A stretch of 35,415 bases of DNA from an uncultured Saprospirales bacterium (GTDB taxonomy: Bacteria > Bacteroidota > Bacteroidia > Chitinophagales > Saprospiraceae): contig CALCCH010000226.1 in the NCBI GenBank assembly GCA_937899855.1, positions 1-35,415 on the forward strand. Direction: 5' to 3'. Below are positions 17,804-25,415 of the stretch, piece after piece. A model generated the notes under the pieces. That model saw only the letters and a list, made by a program, of their open reading frames with translations, was not told the DNA's origin and made no database searches. Made by a program: the position numbers and the translations under genes. Position 1 is the stretch's first letter. Each line of letters opens with the position of its first letter.

Positions 17804-19222
17804 TTAAACCTTTGTAGTGAGTTGAACCAACAGATCGTCGACCGCCGCCACCACCCTTTCGGTAGCATGACCATCGTCGCGATAGCATTCCCGGAAGCGC
17901 GCCCGCTGCCGCTTTTCCCGATCCGCTTCGGGATGCGCCAGGTAGTGGCGAATGGCCCGATCCATTTCCGCGTAGGAGTGAACGATGGTGGCGCCCCCCA
18001 AGTCGACAAACTTGCGCAGGTGGGTGTAATCCACCAGACGGCGGGCGGATTTCCAGTACGACAATTGGGCATCGGCATCAAAGGAGGTGAGCAGAACGGG
18101 TTTGTCTACCAGTAGGGCCTCAATCGAAATGGTCGCGCCCGAATTGAGACAGATGCTACAACCCACCAGGAGATCAGACAGGTGGTTCATGTCCTCTTTT
18201 TGAATACTCCACTTGAGTGCACTGCTGTGCATCCGGGGAAAGTCGACCGCCACCCGTTGACTGGGCAGGGCCTTGAGGCGACCCAACCAGGATTCGCTAG
18301 CCATATGCCCCTGTAGGTTTTGCGGATGTGGCCGAACCACGAGTTGTAAATCCGCTCCGTAGGTCCCCGCTTCAATTTCACGGGCCAGGCGTTCGACGAT
18401 GTCAATCTCGCGGGGGGCAAAGCGCTGGGCGCTCATGGCGAAAAAGAGAAAGGGTGCCGCCGGGTCGAGCCCCATGGTGCGCAGTTGCTCGCGGTACTGG
18501 GGATTTTGCTGACGTTCGATGTGGTTGTCAAAATGCGGTACACCGCAAGTGTAGATGTGCGCCGCCGGGATGCCGTAATAGCTTTGCAGTTCTTCGTACA
18601 TAATGGCTCCCCAAACGATAAAGTAATCGGCGATTACCGGGAATTTCCCCTTACTCGTGATGTTGTCCCAACTCAGCAGATGCAGCAGGGTGGGGATGCT
18701 TTTTTCTTTGGCGGCGTGTAAGAGCTTGGCCTCCAAAAAATTCACCGGATAGGTACTGACCAAAAGAGCGGGTTGGATTTTGTCCAGGAGCGCAGCAGCT
18801 TCCGCCGAAGCCAGATAACTTTTTTCTTGGGCCACAAAACGCTGGCGGATAATCGGAAAGTAGGGAATAAGACGGTGGATCAGGTAGTAGTATAGGGGGC
18901 GGATCCGTCGCCAGGGATGCCGCGAGCGACTGTACCACAGTCCGTGAACGTGCTTTTCCCACAGGGCGGGATTGGCCTTGATGTCTTCAAGGTAGTACTT
19001 GCGCTTGAACAGGTAGTCCTCATCCCAAAGCTTGTACTTTTCCCGCAACGCAAAAACCGCCACCCGAGGGTTGCTGTCCAGCTCGCGCAAGTTGGGATCG
19101 TTGGGATCGGGCGTGATGATGGCCACGGTTTTCCCCTGCTCGGTCAATCGTTCGATCAGGCCCGTCTGCAGGAGCATCCGCGCGGCAAAACCAAAGGAAA
19201 TCACGTAGCACAAATCGTACAT
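17804..19222 (-). CDS. Putative GT-B fold glycosyltransferase-like protein
   Basis: The 472-residue product starts MYDLCYVISFGFAARML and has a two-Rossmann architecture. Its C-terminal half contains VVRPHPQN (about 310), GCSICLNSGATISIEALL (about 375-392) and DKPVLLTSFDADAQ. This pattern is shared by GT-B transferases and by CDP-glycerol transferase/UDP-GlcNAc 2-epimerase-like proteins in capsule loci. No single named family is clear to me. Genes upstream and downstream are for nonulosonate activation and sulfation, so a role as a transferase of the activated acidic sugar is possible, but that is inference. There is no signal peptide. Its stop is 3 bp before the presumed start of the next sulfotransferase. 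Confidence 0.75.
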   Translation of the reverse strand: MYDLCYVISFGFAARMLLQTGLIERLTEQGKTVAIITPDPNDPNLRELDSNPRVAVFALREKYKLWDEDYLFKRKYYLEDIKANPALWEKHVHGLWYSRSRHPWRRIRPLYYYLIHRLIPYFPIIRQRFVAQEKSYLASAEAAALLDKIQPALLVSTYPVNFLEAKLLHAAKEKSIPTLLHLLSWDNITSKGKFPVIADYFIVWGAIMYEELQSYYGIPAAHIYTCGVPHFDNHIERQQNPQYREQLRTMGLDPAAPFLFFAMSAQRFAPREIDIVERLAREIEAGTYGADLQLVVRPHPQNLQGHMASESWLGRLKALPSQRVAVDFPRMHSSALKWSIQKEDMNHLSDLLVGCSICLNSGATISIEALLVDKPVLLTSFDADAQLSYWKSARRLVDYTHLRKFVDLGGATIVHSYAEMDRAIRHYLAHPEADREKRQRARFRECYRDDGHATERVVAAVDDLLVQLTTKV

Positions 19223-19226
19223 CGGC

Positions 19227-19922
19227 TTAGTTTTTTTTCAGTAGGGACTCGGCTCGGGCCCAGTCGGCTGGCGTGTCGATATTGACGTGGTCCGCCGCAT
19301 CGCTCGTACAGTAGGCGATCCGACTCCCGTAGAGCGATCGTTGACTCCGCAGCACTTCGGTACGGGTAATGTAGATCGACCCATCCCGGTGATAGGCCGG
19401 GGGCAATTCCTGACGGCGGGGAATGATGCTTTCCTCTCCCGTTGCAATTTTTAGAAAGGGCCCTTCCTCCGTGGGTTCAAAGGTCCAGTGCGGGTTGTAC
19501 TGATGTGGTACCTCGCGTACCGAAATCAAGCTGTCCGCCCCGCTTTGCGCAAAGTGCTCGATGGCCCCCCGAATCGCTTCCGCCCGTCGGAAAGGACAAG
19601 TCGGTTGCAGCAAACACAAGGCATCAAAAGCCATCCCCCGCCCCTCGTAAAATTCGAGGGCGTGGATCACCGTATCGATGCTGGGCGATCGGTCGGTGGC
19701 CAGTTCGGCCGGCCGCAGGAAAGGCACCTCCGCCCCCGCCCGACGACTCGCCTCGGCAATGGCTTCGCTGTCGGTAGACACCACCACCCGCGCAAAACTA
19801 GCGCTCCCCAGAGCTGCCTCAATGCTGTAAGCAATCAGGGGCTTGCCACCGAGGGGCTTGATGTTTTTTCCGGGGATGCCCTTCGAGCCGCCCCGCGCGG
19901 GAATGAGTGCTAGGATATTCAT
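19227..19922 (-). CDS. neuA: Acylneuraminate (nonulosonate) cytidylyltransferase
   Basis: The 231-residue enzyme couples CTP to a nonulosonic acid, giving the CMP-sugar donor. The N-terminal ALIPARGGSKGIPGKNIKPL motif is the CTP-binding loop of the family. STDSEAIAEASRRAGAEV, LQPTCPFR and the C-terminal NIDTPADW-type end are all present. I use ATG ending at 19922; a TTG immediately before it gives one extra Met. Together with the NeuB- and NeuC-like genes farther upstream in the operon it completes activation of a sialic-acid-like sugar. The actual acid (neuraminic, legionaminic or other) cannot be told. Confidence 0.92.
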   Translation of the reverse strand: MNILALIPARGGSKGIPGKNIKPLGGKPLIAYSIEAALGSASFARVVVSTDSEAIAEASRRAGAEVPFLRPAELATDRSPSIDTVIHALEFYEGRGMAFDALCLLQPTCPFRRAEAIRGAIEHFAQSGADSLISVREVPHQYNPHWTFEPTEEGPFLKIATGEESIIPRRQELPPAYHRDGSIYITRTEVLRSQRSLYGSRIAYCTSDAADHVNIDTPADWARAESLLKKN

Positions 19923-19926
19923 CAAC

Positions 19927-20915
19927 TTAGTATTCGGTAAAGTAGGCTTCCACCAACGGAACGATGGCCTGGGAATACAAGCGCGCCCCCGCTTCGTTCA
20001 AGTGATCGTCGTCGCAATAGTGTTCGGCATCCCGAATCCCCGAAAAGCGCGCGCGATTCGCATCGCGAAAGGGGACGTTCAGCTCGCGGGCGTAGCCAGC
20101 AAAAATTTCGGAGAAGGTGTCGTAGTAATCGATCTTGTCCTTGGTAATTTCGGGTACGGGGGCCGAGAAAAAGACGAGGGGAATCTCCCGTTCGTCACAG
20201 TATTTTTTGATGTCGACCAAATATTCCAGGTGCTGCTCCAAGAGCGCATTTTGTCCCAGATCAAAGCGGTCGAACTGGTTGTAGTTTTGTAGCTGTGCTA
20301 CGCTGATCGTATCGGGCGAAAAGACGAAGCCCTCGCCTCGGTAGGTCCCTTTGGGTTTGGGGAGGTACTTGCGGCCCAGCAGCTTTTTTAGCTTGGGTTC
20401 AAAATTGATGCGGTAAACGTAACTGGGAAAGAGCAAGAATTGCAACTTTTCCTTCCACGAAAAAGCGTCGCGAAAGAATGCCTTTTGCCCTTCGCCATAG
20501 CGCATCGAAGTTAGGTTGAAGCGTCCGTTGTTCAGTTGGTTGTTTTCGGAAAATACCAATGCGTACAGGTCCAGGACCACCAGACGGGGCTGGTGGTCGC
20601 GCAATATCTCGCGAAGCAAGCAGTAGCTCGTCAGGGGCGACTGGGCCGAACTGCCAAAGTTAAACACCGCGGGATCTCCTGGCAAAGCCCTCTTCAACAC
20701 GTCGGGATCGTAGCTGCGGTAGGCGTGCGAAGACCCCAGTACTAACAAGTCGATGTTTTCCGACCGGTCGTAGTATCGGCCCAGCGGGCGGCGGGGAAAA
20801 ACAGCCCGGCTCCCGCCAAGTCCCGCTCGTAGGTATACAGGAAGTAACCCAGCCCCAGGTTGAGTAGCAGGAGTAGTGTACTGTAAATTCCCACTTTTTG
20901 AATGAACAAGCGCAA
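19927..20915 (-). pseudogene. SGNH-like MBOAT-partner protein, apparently frameshifted
   Basis: The main body reads as a lipase/SGNH-type protein: LLVLGSSHAYRSYDP with a GSSH nucleophile block near the N terminus and DDDHLNEAGARLYS near the C terminus (Asp-x-x-His). This is like the DltD/AlgJ-type partners of MBOAT acyltransferases, and an MBOAT gene lies directly upstream. The N-terminal membrane anchor is encoded in a different frame from TTG ending 20915 (LRLFIQKVGIYSTLLLLLN, then LGYFLYTYERD). The two frames join at T5/C4 runs (plus-strand A5 at 20797-20801). One extra T there restores a continuous LFFPRRPLGRYYDRSENID reading. A longer reading in the body frame, starting at 21018, overlaps the MBOAT gene and is rejected. 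The lesion is either a sequencing error or real inactivation. Confidence 0.75.
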
Positions 20916-20924
20916 GGTTAGCGT

Positions 20925-22370
20925 TTAAAATTGAAAGTAGATAAAGGTGGAAGCGGTCTTGGGCGTAAACACCAAAATCATCAAGGCCAACAGCAGGTAC
21001 AGGCAACGGCGCAGCCAAGGTGGCATCCGCTCCTCATCCAAGGCCAGGCCGTGTTGTTCGCGCCGGTGTAACCACTCCATCCCCAGCATAAAAGCAATAC
21101 CCAGCGAAACGCCCAGGGCATCGGTAAAGTAGCGTTTGTCAAAGCTGACACTGGTCGCCATCCGCTGCAAATAATCCAGGGCTTGGGTGAGGTTTTCGGC
21201 GCGGAAAAATACCCAGGCAATACAGACCAAAGCAAAGGTCAGGAGCATCTCCAAGCCCTCGCGGAAGGAGGGCAGGACCGACGCTTTGGCTACTACCTCC
21301 AGGTGTCTTCGGTTGCGTTGGAGCAAAATGCTGGGCATAAAAAATCCAGCGTGTAGGGCACCCCAGGCGATAAAGGTCCAGTTGGCACCATGCCAAAAAC
21401 CACTCACCAAAAAGATGATCAGCACGTTGCGCATCAGGGTCCAGCGACTGTCCACCCGGCTGCCCCCGAGGGGGATGTACAGGTAGTCGCGAAACCAGGT
21501 CGAAAGCGAGATGTGCCAGCGGCGCCAGAATTCGGCGATGTCGCGCGAGAAGTAGGGAAAGCTGAAATTTTGCATCAGCTTGATCCCAAACAAACGCGCC
21601 GTACCGATGGCGATATCGGAGTAGCCCGAAAAGTCGCAGTAGATCTGGAAGGCGAATAAAACGGCACCGAGCGCCAGGGCCGGAGCCCCCAGGGTTTCGT
21701 AATTGACAAAAGTGCGATCGACGATGCTGGCACAGGAATCGGCGATGACAATTTTTTTAAACAGCCCCCACAAGATTTGACGCATCCCGTCCTTGGCACT
21801 TTCGTAGTTAAACTGACGGCGCCGTAGGAACTGTGGGATCAAGTTGGTCGCCCGTTCGATGGGGCCCGCTACGAGTTGGGGAAAGAAGCTGACGTAGGCA
21901 AAAAATACCGTCCAGTCCCGAACGGGTTCCAGCCGCCGCCGGTACACATCAATGGTGTAGCTGAGGGTCTGGAAGGTGTAAAAACTGATGCCCACCGGTA
22001 GCAAGACCTGAATGGTACGGGGGTGGATCCCCCAGCCCACCTGGGCCGCCAAAGTCACCAATTGATCCGCAAAAAAATTGTAGTACTTGAACACCCCCAG
22101 TAGCCCCAGGTTGACCAGCAGCGATATGCCCAGCAAGCGCCGCCGGGGGCCAGGGGCTTCGGTTTGTGCCATGCGTCGGGCCAGCAAAAAATCGACCAAC
22201 GAGCTGAATACGATGAGCGATAAAAAGCGCCAATCCCACCAACCGTAAAATAGGTAACTTACCCCGACGATAAACAAATTCTGCGCCCGTAAATTTCGTT
22301 GAAAGACGTACCAGTACAACAAAAATACGATCGGCAAAAAAAGGGCAAAGACAAAGGAGTTGAACAGCAT
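20925..22370 (-). CDS. MBOAT O-acyltransferase (AlgI-like)
   Basis: The 481-residue integral membrane protein has about ten hydrophobic segments and the MBOAT signature. SGYSDIAIG and FRDYLYIPLGG lie mid-protein, and the active-site His is in SGFWHGANWTFIAWGALHAG at about 325-344. The family moves an acyl group across the membrane and, with an SGNH partner, onto an exported polysaccharide (as AlgI with AlgJ/AlgX does for alginate acetylation). The partner gene lies immediately downstream at 19927-20915. The pair therefore predicts O-acylation of the polymer in the periplasm. Confidence 0.94.
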   Translation of the reverse strand: MLFNSFVFALFLPIVFLLYWYVFQRNLRAQNLFIVGVSYLFYGWWDWRFLSLIVFSSLVDFLLARRMAQTEAPGPRRRLLGISLLVNLGLLGVFKYYNFFADQLVTLAAQVGWGIHPRTIQVLLPVGISFYTFQTLSYTIDVYRRRLEPVRDWTVFFAYVSFFPQLVAGPIERATNLIPQFLRRRQFNYESAKDGMRQILWGLFKKIVIADSCASIVDRTFVNYETLGAPALALGAVLFAFQIYCDFSGYSDIAIGTARLFGIKLMQNFSFPYFSRDIAEFWRRWHISLSTWFRDYLYIPLGGSRVDSRWTLMRNVLIIFLVSGFWHGANWTFIAWGALHAGFFMPSILLQRNRRHLEVVAKASVLPSFREGLEMLLTFALVCIAWVFFRAENLTQALDYLQRMATSVSFDKRYFTDALGVSLGIAFMLGMEWLHRREQHGLALDEERMPPWLRRCLYLLLALMILVFTPKTASTFIYFQF

Positions 22371-22379
22371 GGACCGACG

Positions 22380-23225
22380 CTATTTGGTCAATTCAATCAA
22401 GTAGCGGCCCGCCCAGGCCGTGCGTTTTTCATTGACCAGGGCCCGATCAATCGCCAAGGCCAAGCGGAGCAAAGTGCGAAACAAAGCCGTTTTCCCCAGT
22501 CGGTTGCGGCCCCGATCGGGCAAGCTTTCATCGGAGGCGTAATAGCCCAGGCGCTTGAGCATATAGCAAAAAAAGTAACCCCTGATGTTGACGTTACTAA
22601 AAGACTCGGCAAAGGTTTGGATGCCTTCGATCGTCAGGGGAACATCGCCCAGCTCTTCTTCAATCGTGAAGCGCCGCGCCAAGGAGATGAGGGGATTACT
22701 AGCCGCCCCTTCGAAGAAGATGGCCTTCCCCCCCGGCTTGAGAATGCGATACAATTCACGCTCGGTACCGGGATACTTGATCGTGTGGTGCAGCACGGCC
22801 TTGGCCACCACAAAATCAAAACTGTTGTCCGCAAAGGGCAAGTCCTGGGCATTGGCCACCACGAAGTGACAGCGCTCCGCCAAGCCCGATTGTACGGCCG
22901 CACGCTGCGCAATTTCAATGCCACGATCCGACAAATCAAAACCCGATACCCGCAATCCCCGCTCCGCCAAGGCCAATCCCAAGGCACCGGTACCACAACC
23001 GTAATCGAGCACCCGCAAATCCGCCGAGGCCTTCACCGTCCGCTGCAGGTAATCCAAAAAGATTTGGTGGTCCAAGCCGTAGAGGGTGCCTCCCTCGTGG
23101 GGCGGACGGCTCATGTGCTGGTAGTAACGTTCCCAGGTAACGGCCTCCGCTAGAATCCACGATTGCTGCCGGTCGTAAATCTCATTGTGCTCGATCCGCT
23201 CCCTTTCGAGTTGTTCGTTCATCAT
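22380..23225 (-). CDS. Class I SAM-dependent methyltransferase
   Basis: The 281-residue protein has motif I as VLDYGCGTGALGLAL at about 73-87, motif II region FDLSDRGIEIA, and post-motifs LPFADNSFDFVVAKAVLHHT and LKPGGKAIFFEG, the normal Methyltransf_11/25 order. It lies between NeuC-like and MBOAT genes in the operon, so the likely substrate is a sugar or sugar-lipid in the repeat unit, perhaps the nonulosonate. Ubiquinone/menaquinone-type methylation is less likely by context. ATG at 23225 and 23222 are adjacent. Confidence 0.87.
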   Translation of the reverse strand: MMNEQLERERIEHNEIYDRQQSWILAEAVTWERYYQHMSRPPHEGGTLYGLDHQIFLDYLQRTVKASADLRVLDYGCGTGALGLALAERGLRVSGFDLSDRGIEIAQRAAVQSGLAERCHFVVANAQDLPFADNSFDFVVAKAVLHHTIKYPGTERELYRILKPGGKAIFFEGAASNPLISLARRFTIEEELGDVPLTIEGIQTFAESFSNVNIRGYFFCYMLKRLGYYASDESLPDRGRNRLGKTALFRTLLRLALAIDRALVNEKRTAWAGRYLIELTK

Positions 23226-23240
23226 GACGGAAAGGAGTAT

Positions 23241-24401
23241 TTAATAGGTTAGTCGCTTGTGGTAAGTAAAGGGACGCTCGGCCAACAGTTCCGCAATGCG
23301 CAAGCCCGCCTGACCGTCGCCGTAGATGATGTCCGCCTCGTGGTGCCCGTGCGCTACCTGCGCGGTGATGGCCCGGCTGATGGCGTTCCGGTCGTAGTCG
23401 ACCACGTCGATCACGTTGCGACCGCGCTCGCGGCCATCCTGGCGCGAACCAATGTTGACCACCGGAATGCCGAGGTAAGAGCACTCCCGAATCCCCACGC
23501 TCGAATTGCCAATCAAACACTGGCTGTTTTTGAGCAGACGCAGGAAGTCGTGGGGTTCCATATTTTTAAAAAAGTGAATGTGCTCGATGTCGTAATTTTC
23601 GCGAAAGGCCCGAATCCCATTAGACGTCCCATCGGAGCCCGCATCTACGTTCGACCAAAACCAGAAGGTGGGTTTTTTCAATCCGTAAATCGCGTGGAGG
23701 GTCTCTTCTACATTCTGCCGCGAGGCGCCGTATTCGGTGGTGACGGGATGCTGCATCACCACCAGGTAACCCGCCGTATGATCGGGCCGGGCCCCAACCC
23801 CACCGTACTTTTGGTAGGGATCAAAGCTGAGTCGGTCATCCTGCAACAGATCCTTGGCCAAGTCAATGGACGGACAACCCGTTAGAAAAACGTGGTCGGG
23901 TACCTCCCCCAATCGCAGTACCCGCTCGCGCGCGCGCTCCGACGATACAAAGTGTAAATCGGCGAGTTTTGTAATGGCGTGGCGTACTTTTTCGTCGATG
24001 TTGCCCGTGACCTCTCCCCCTTGAATGTGCACCAGGGGAATGTTGAGGTAAGCCGCGGCGATGGCCGTCGAAATGGTTTCGTAGCGATCGCCGATGGTGA
24101 CCACGGCATCGGGGGCCAGGTTTTCGTAGACGCTGGCCAGTTCGATGATGCCCAATCCGGTCGTCTTGGCCTGGGCGTGTAGGTTGCCCCCTTCCAGTAC
24201 CGAGTATACTTTAGCCGCAATGTAAAAACCATCCGCTTCGATGACCTCTACCGCGCTTCCGTAGCGGTTGAGCAAGGCCGAGGCCGCCACCACCAGTTGT
24301 AGTTCCAAAGCGGGATGATCCTTGATGGCTTGCAGGGCCGTCTTGATTCGACTGTAGCTCGGGCGGGCCGTTACGACGACGCAAATTTTCCGTTGACTCA
24401 T
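23241..24401 (-). CDS. neuC: UDP-GlcNAc 2-epimerase (hydrolysing), NeuC/LegG-like
   Basis: The 386-residue GT-B-fold enzyme starts with CVVVTARPSYSRIKTALQAI and has VVTIGDRYETISTAIAA (about 119-135), HIQGGEVTGNIDEKVRHAI and GNSSVGIRECSYLGIPVVNI near the C terminus. These are signatures of hydrolysing 2-epimerases that release ManNAc or its 2,4-diamino-6-deoxy analogue. The product feeds the NeuB-like synthase encoded directly upstream in the transcript. The genes for the 4-amino-6-deoxy branch (LegB/LegC-type dehydratase and aminotransferase) are not in the window, so ManNAc and Neu5Ac-like product is the simplest reading. A legionaminate branch supplied from elsewhere is not excluded. Confidence 0.9.
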   Translation of the reverse strand: MSQRKICVVVTARPSYSRIKTALQAIKDHPALELQLVVAASALLNRYGSAVEVIEADGFYIAAKVYSVLEGGNLHAQAKTTGLGIIELASVYENLAPDAVVTIGDRYETISTAIAAAYLNIPLVHIQGGEVTGNIDEKVRHAITKLADLHFVSSERARERVLRLGEVPDHVFLTGCPSIDLAKDLLQDDRLSFDPYQKYGGVGARPDHTAGYLVVMQHPVTTEYGASRQNVEETLHAIYGLKKPTFWFWSNVDAGSDGTSNGIRAFRENYDIEHIHFFKNMEPHDFLRLLKNSQCLIGNSSVGIRECSYLGIPVVNIGSRQDGRERGRNVIDVVDYDRNAISRAITAQVAHGHHEADIIYGDGQAGLRIAELLAERPFTYHKRLTY

Positions 24402-25409
24402 TTACAGATCTTCTTCTTTTAAAAAATCGTACCGCCGCTTGGCCTGACGCAGGGGCTTGCCGATCACTTCGCGAAAGGCGGTGGCGGGAAGGCCTTGCCC
24501 CGCCGGCTTCTTGGTTTCCAAGTCGTCAAAGGTCAGGTGGTGTCCCACGGCCAGGTCTTTGTTGACCGCCAGGGTTTTTTCAAATATCTTTTTCAAGCCT
24601 TGGTAGGGCTGTAAGTCATCCTTGTCGATGGGATGCCGCAGGGCCGTCTCGACAAAGCGGACGCCGCGAACCAGCTCGGCAATCTCATCGATGGTTAGGG
24701 AAGAGGTAGCGTCGGGACCAAAAATTCGGCGGTCGAAGACGGCGTGAAATTCCAAAATCTCCGCCCCCATCGCCACGGCCGCAATACCGGTGTAAATCTT
24801 TCCACTGTGTTCGGACAGTCCCACCTTGAGCTCTGGATAACGCGCCTGGAGTACCCCCATTACATTGAGCCCCAAGCGTTCGGGAGGCGTGGGATAACTC
24901 GTGGTGCATTGCAGGACGCTCAGGTCATTGCCAAAGGCTTGTAGGAATTGAACGGCCGCATCCAATTCCTCCAGCGAGCTCATCCCCGAAGAAAGAATGA
25001 TGGGCTTGCCGGTCCGCGCAATCTTTTCGAGCATCAAAAAATTATTGACCTCGCCGGAGGCGATCTTGTAACGTTTGATGTCGAGCTCCTCCAACAAATC
25101 GACGGCGGCTTGCGAGAAGGGCGAAGACATAAATTCCAAGCCCACCTCATCACAGTGCTGCTTGATGCCCCGCCACTGCTCGGGGCTAAAGGACATGCGG
25201 TGCCAATAGTCGTAGCGGGTGGCATCTTCGTAAGAGAAGTTGACCCGGAAGGGCTCGGCAGCGGAGCTCTCGGCTTCGGCGATGTGGGTTTGAAACTTGA
25301 TGGCATCGACTCCGGTACTGGCGACCGCGTCGATGTAGGAATGGAGGATACCCAGGCTGCCGTCGTGGGCTTGCCCGATTTCGGTAATCAAAAAAGTGGC
25401 TGCGCTCAA
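24402..25409 (-). CDS. neuB: Nonulosonate (sialic acid-like) synthase
   Basis: The 335-residue protein condenses a ManNAc-type sugar with phosphoenolpyruvate. Its TIM-barrel opens with TEIGQAHDGSLG (the AEIG-NHxGS block) and has the active-site regions IKFQTH, FMSSPF, YKIASGEVNN and LSEHSG. The C terminus is the SAF antifreeze-like domain (VNKDLAVGHHLTFDD then KPAGQGLPA). The start is TTG at 25409; the frame is closed just upstream by the kinase gene's own TAA, so no ATG is possible. It ends directly against the NeuC-like gene. Neu, Leg and Pse synthases cannot be separated confidently by eye. Confidence 0.91.
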   Translation of the reverse strand: MSAATFLITEIGQAHDGSLGILHSYIDAVASTGVDAIKFQTHIAEAESSAAEPFRVNFSYEDATRYDYWHRMSFSPEQWRGIKQHCDEVGLEFMSSPFSQAAVDLLEELDIKRYKIASGEVNNFLMLEKIARTGKPIILSSGMSSLEELDAAVQFLQAFGNDLSVLQCTTSYPTPPERLGLNVMGVLQARYPELKVGLSEHSGKIYTGIAAVAMGAEILEFHAVFDRRIFGPDATSSLTIDEIAELVRGVRFVETALRHPIDKDDLQPYQGLKKIFEKTLAVNKDLAVGHHLTFDDLETKKPAGQGLPATAFREVIGKPLRQAKRRYDFLKEEDL

Positions 25410-25415
25410 GCGGAT

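Noticed and set aside
19927-21018. Longer start for the SGNH-like gene
   Set aside because: The extra N-terminal part overlaps the end of the MBOAT gene in a non-protein-like frame. The real anchor is in another frame after 20915.
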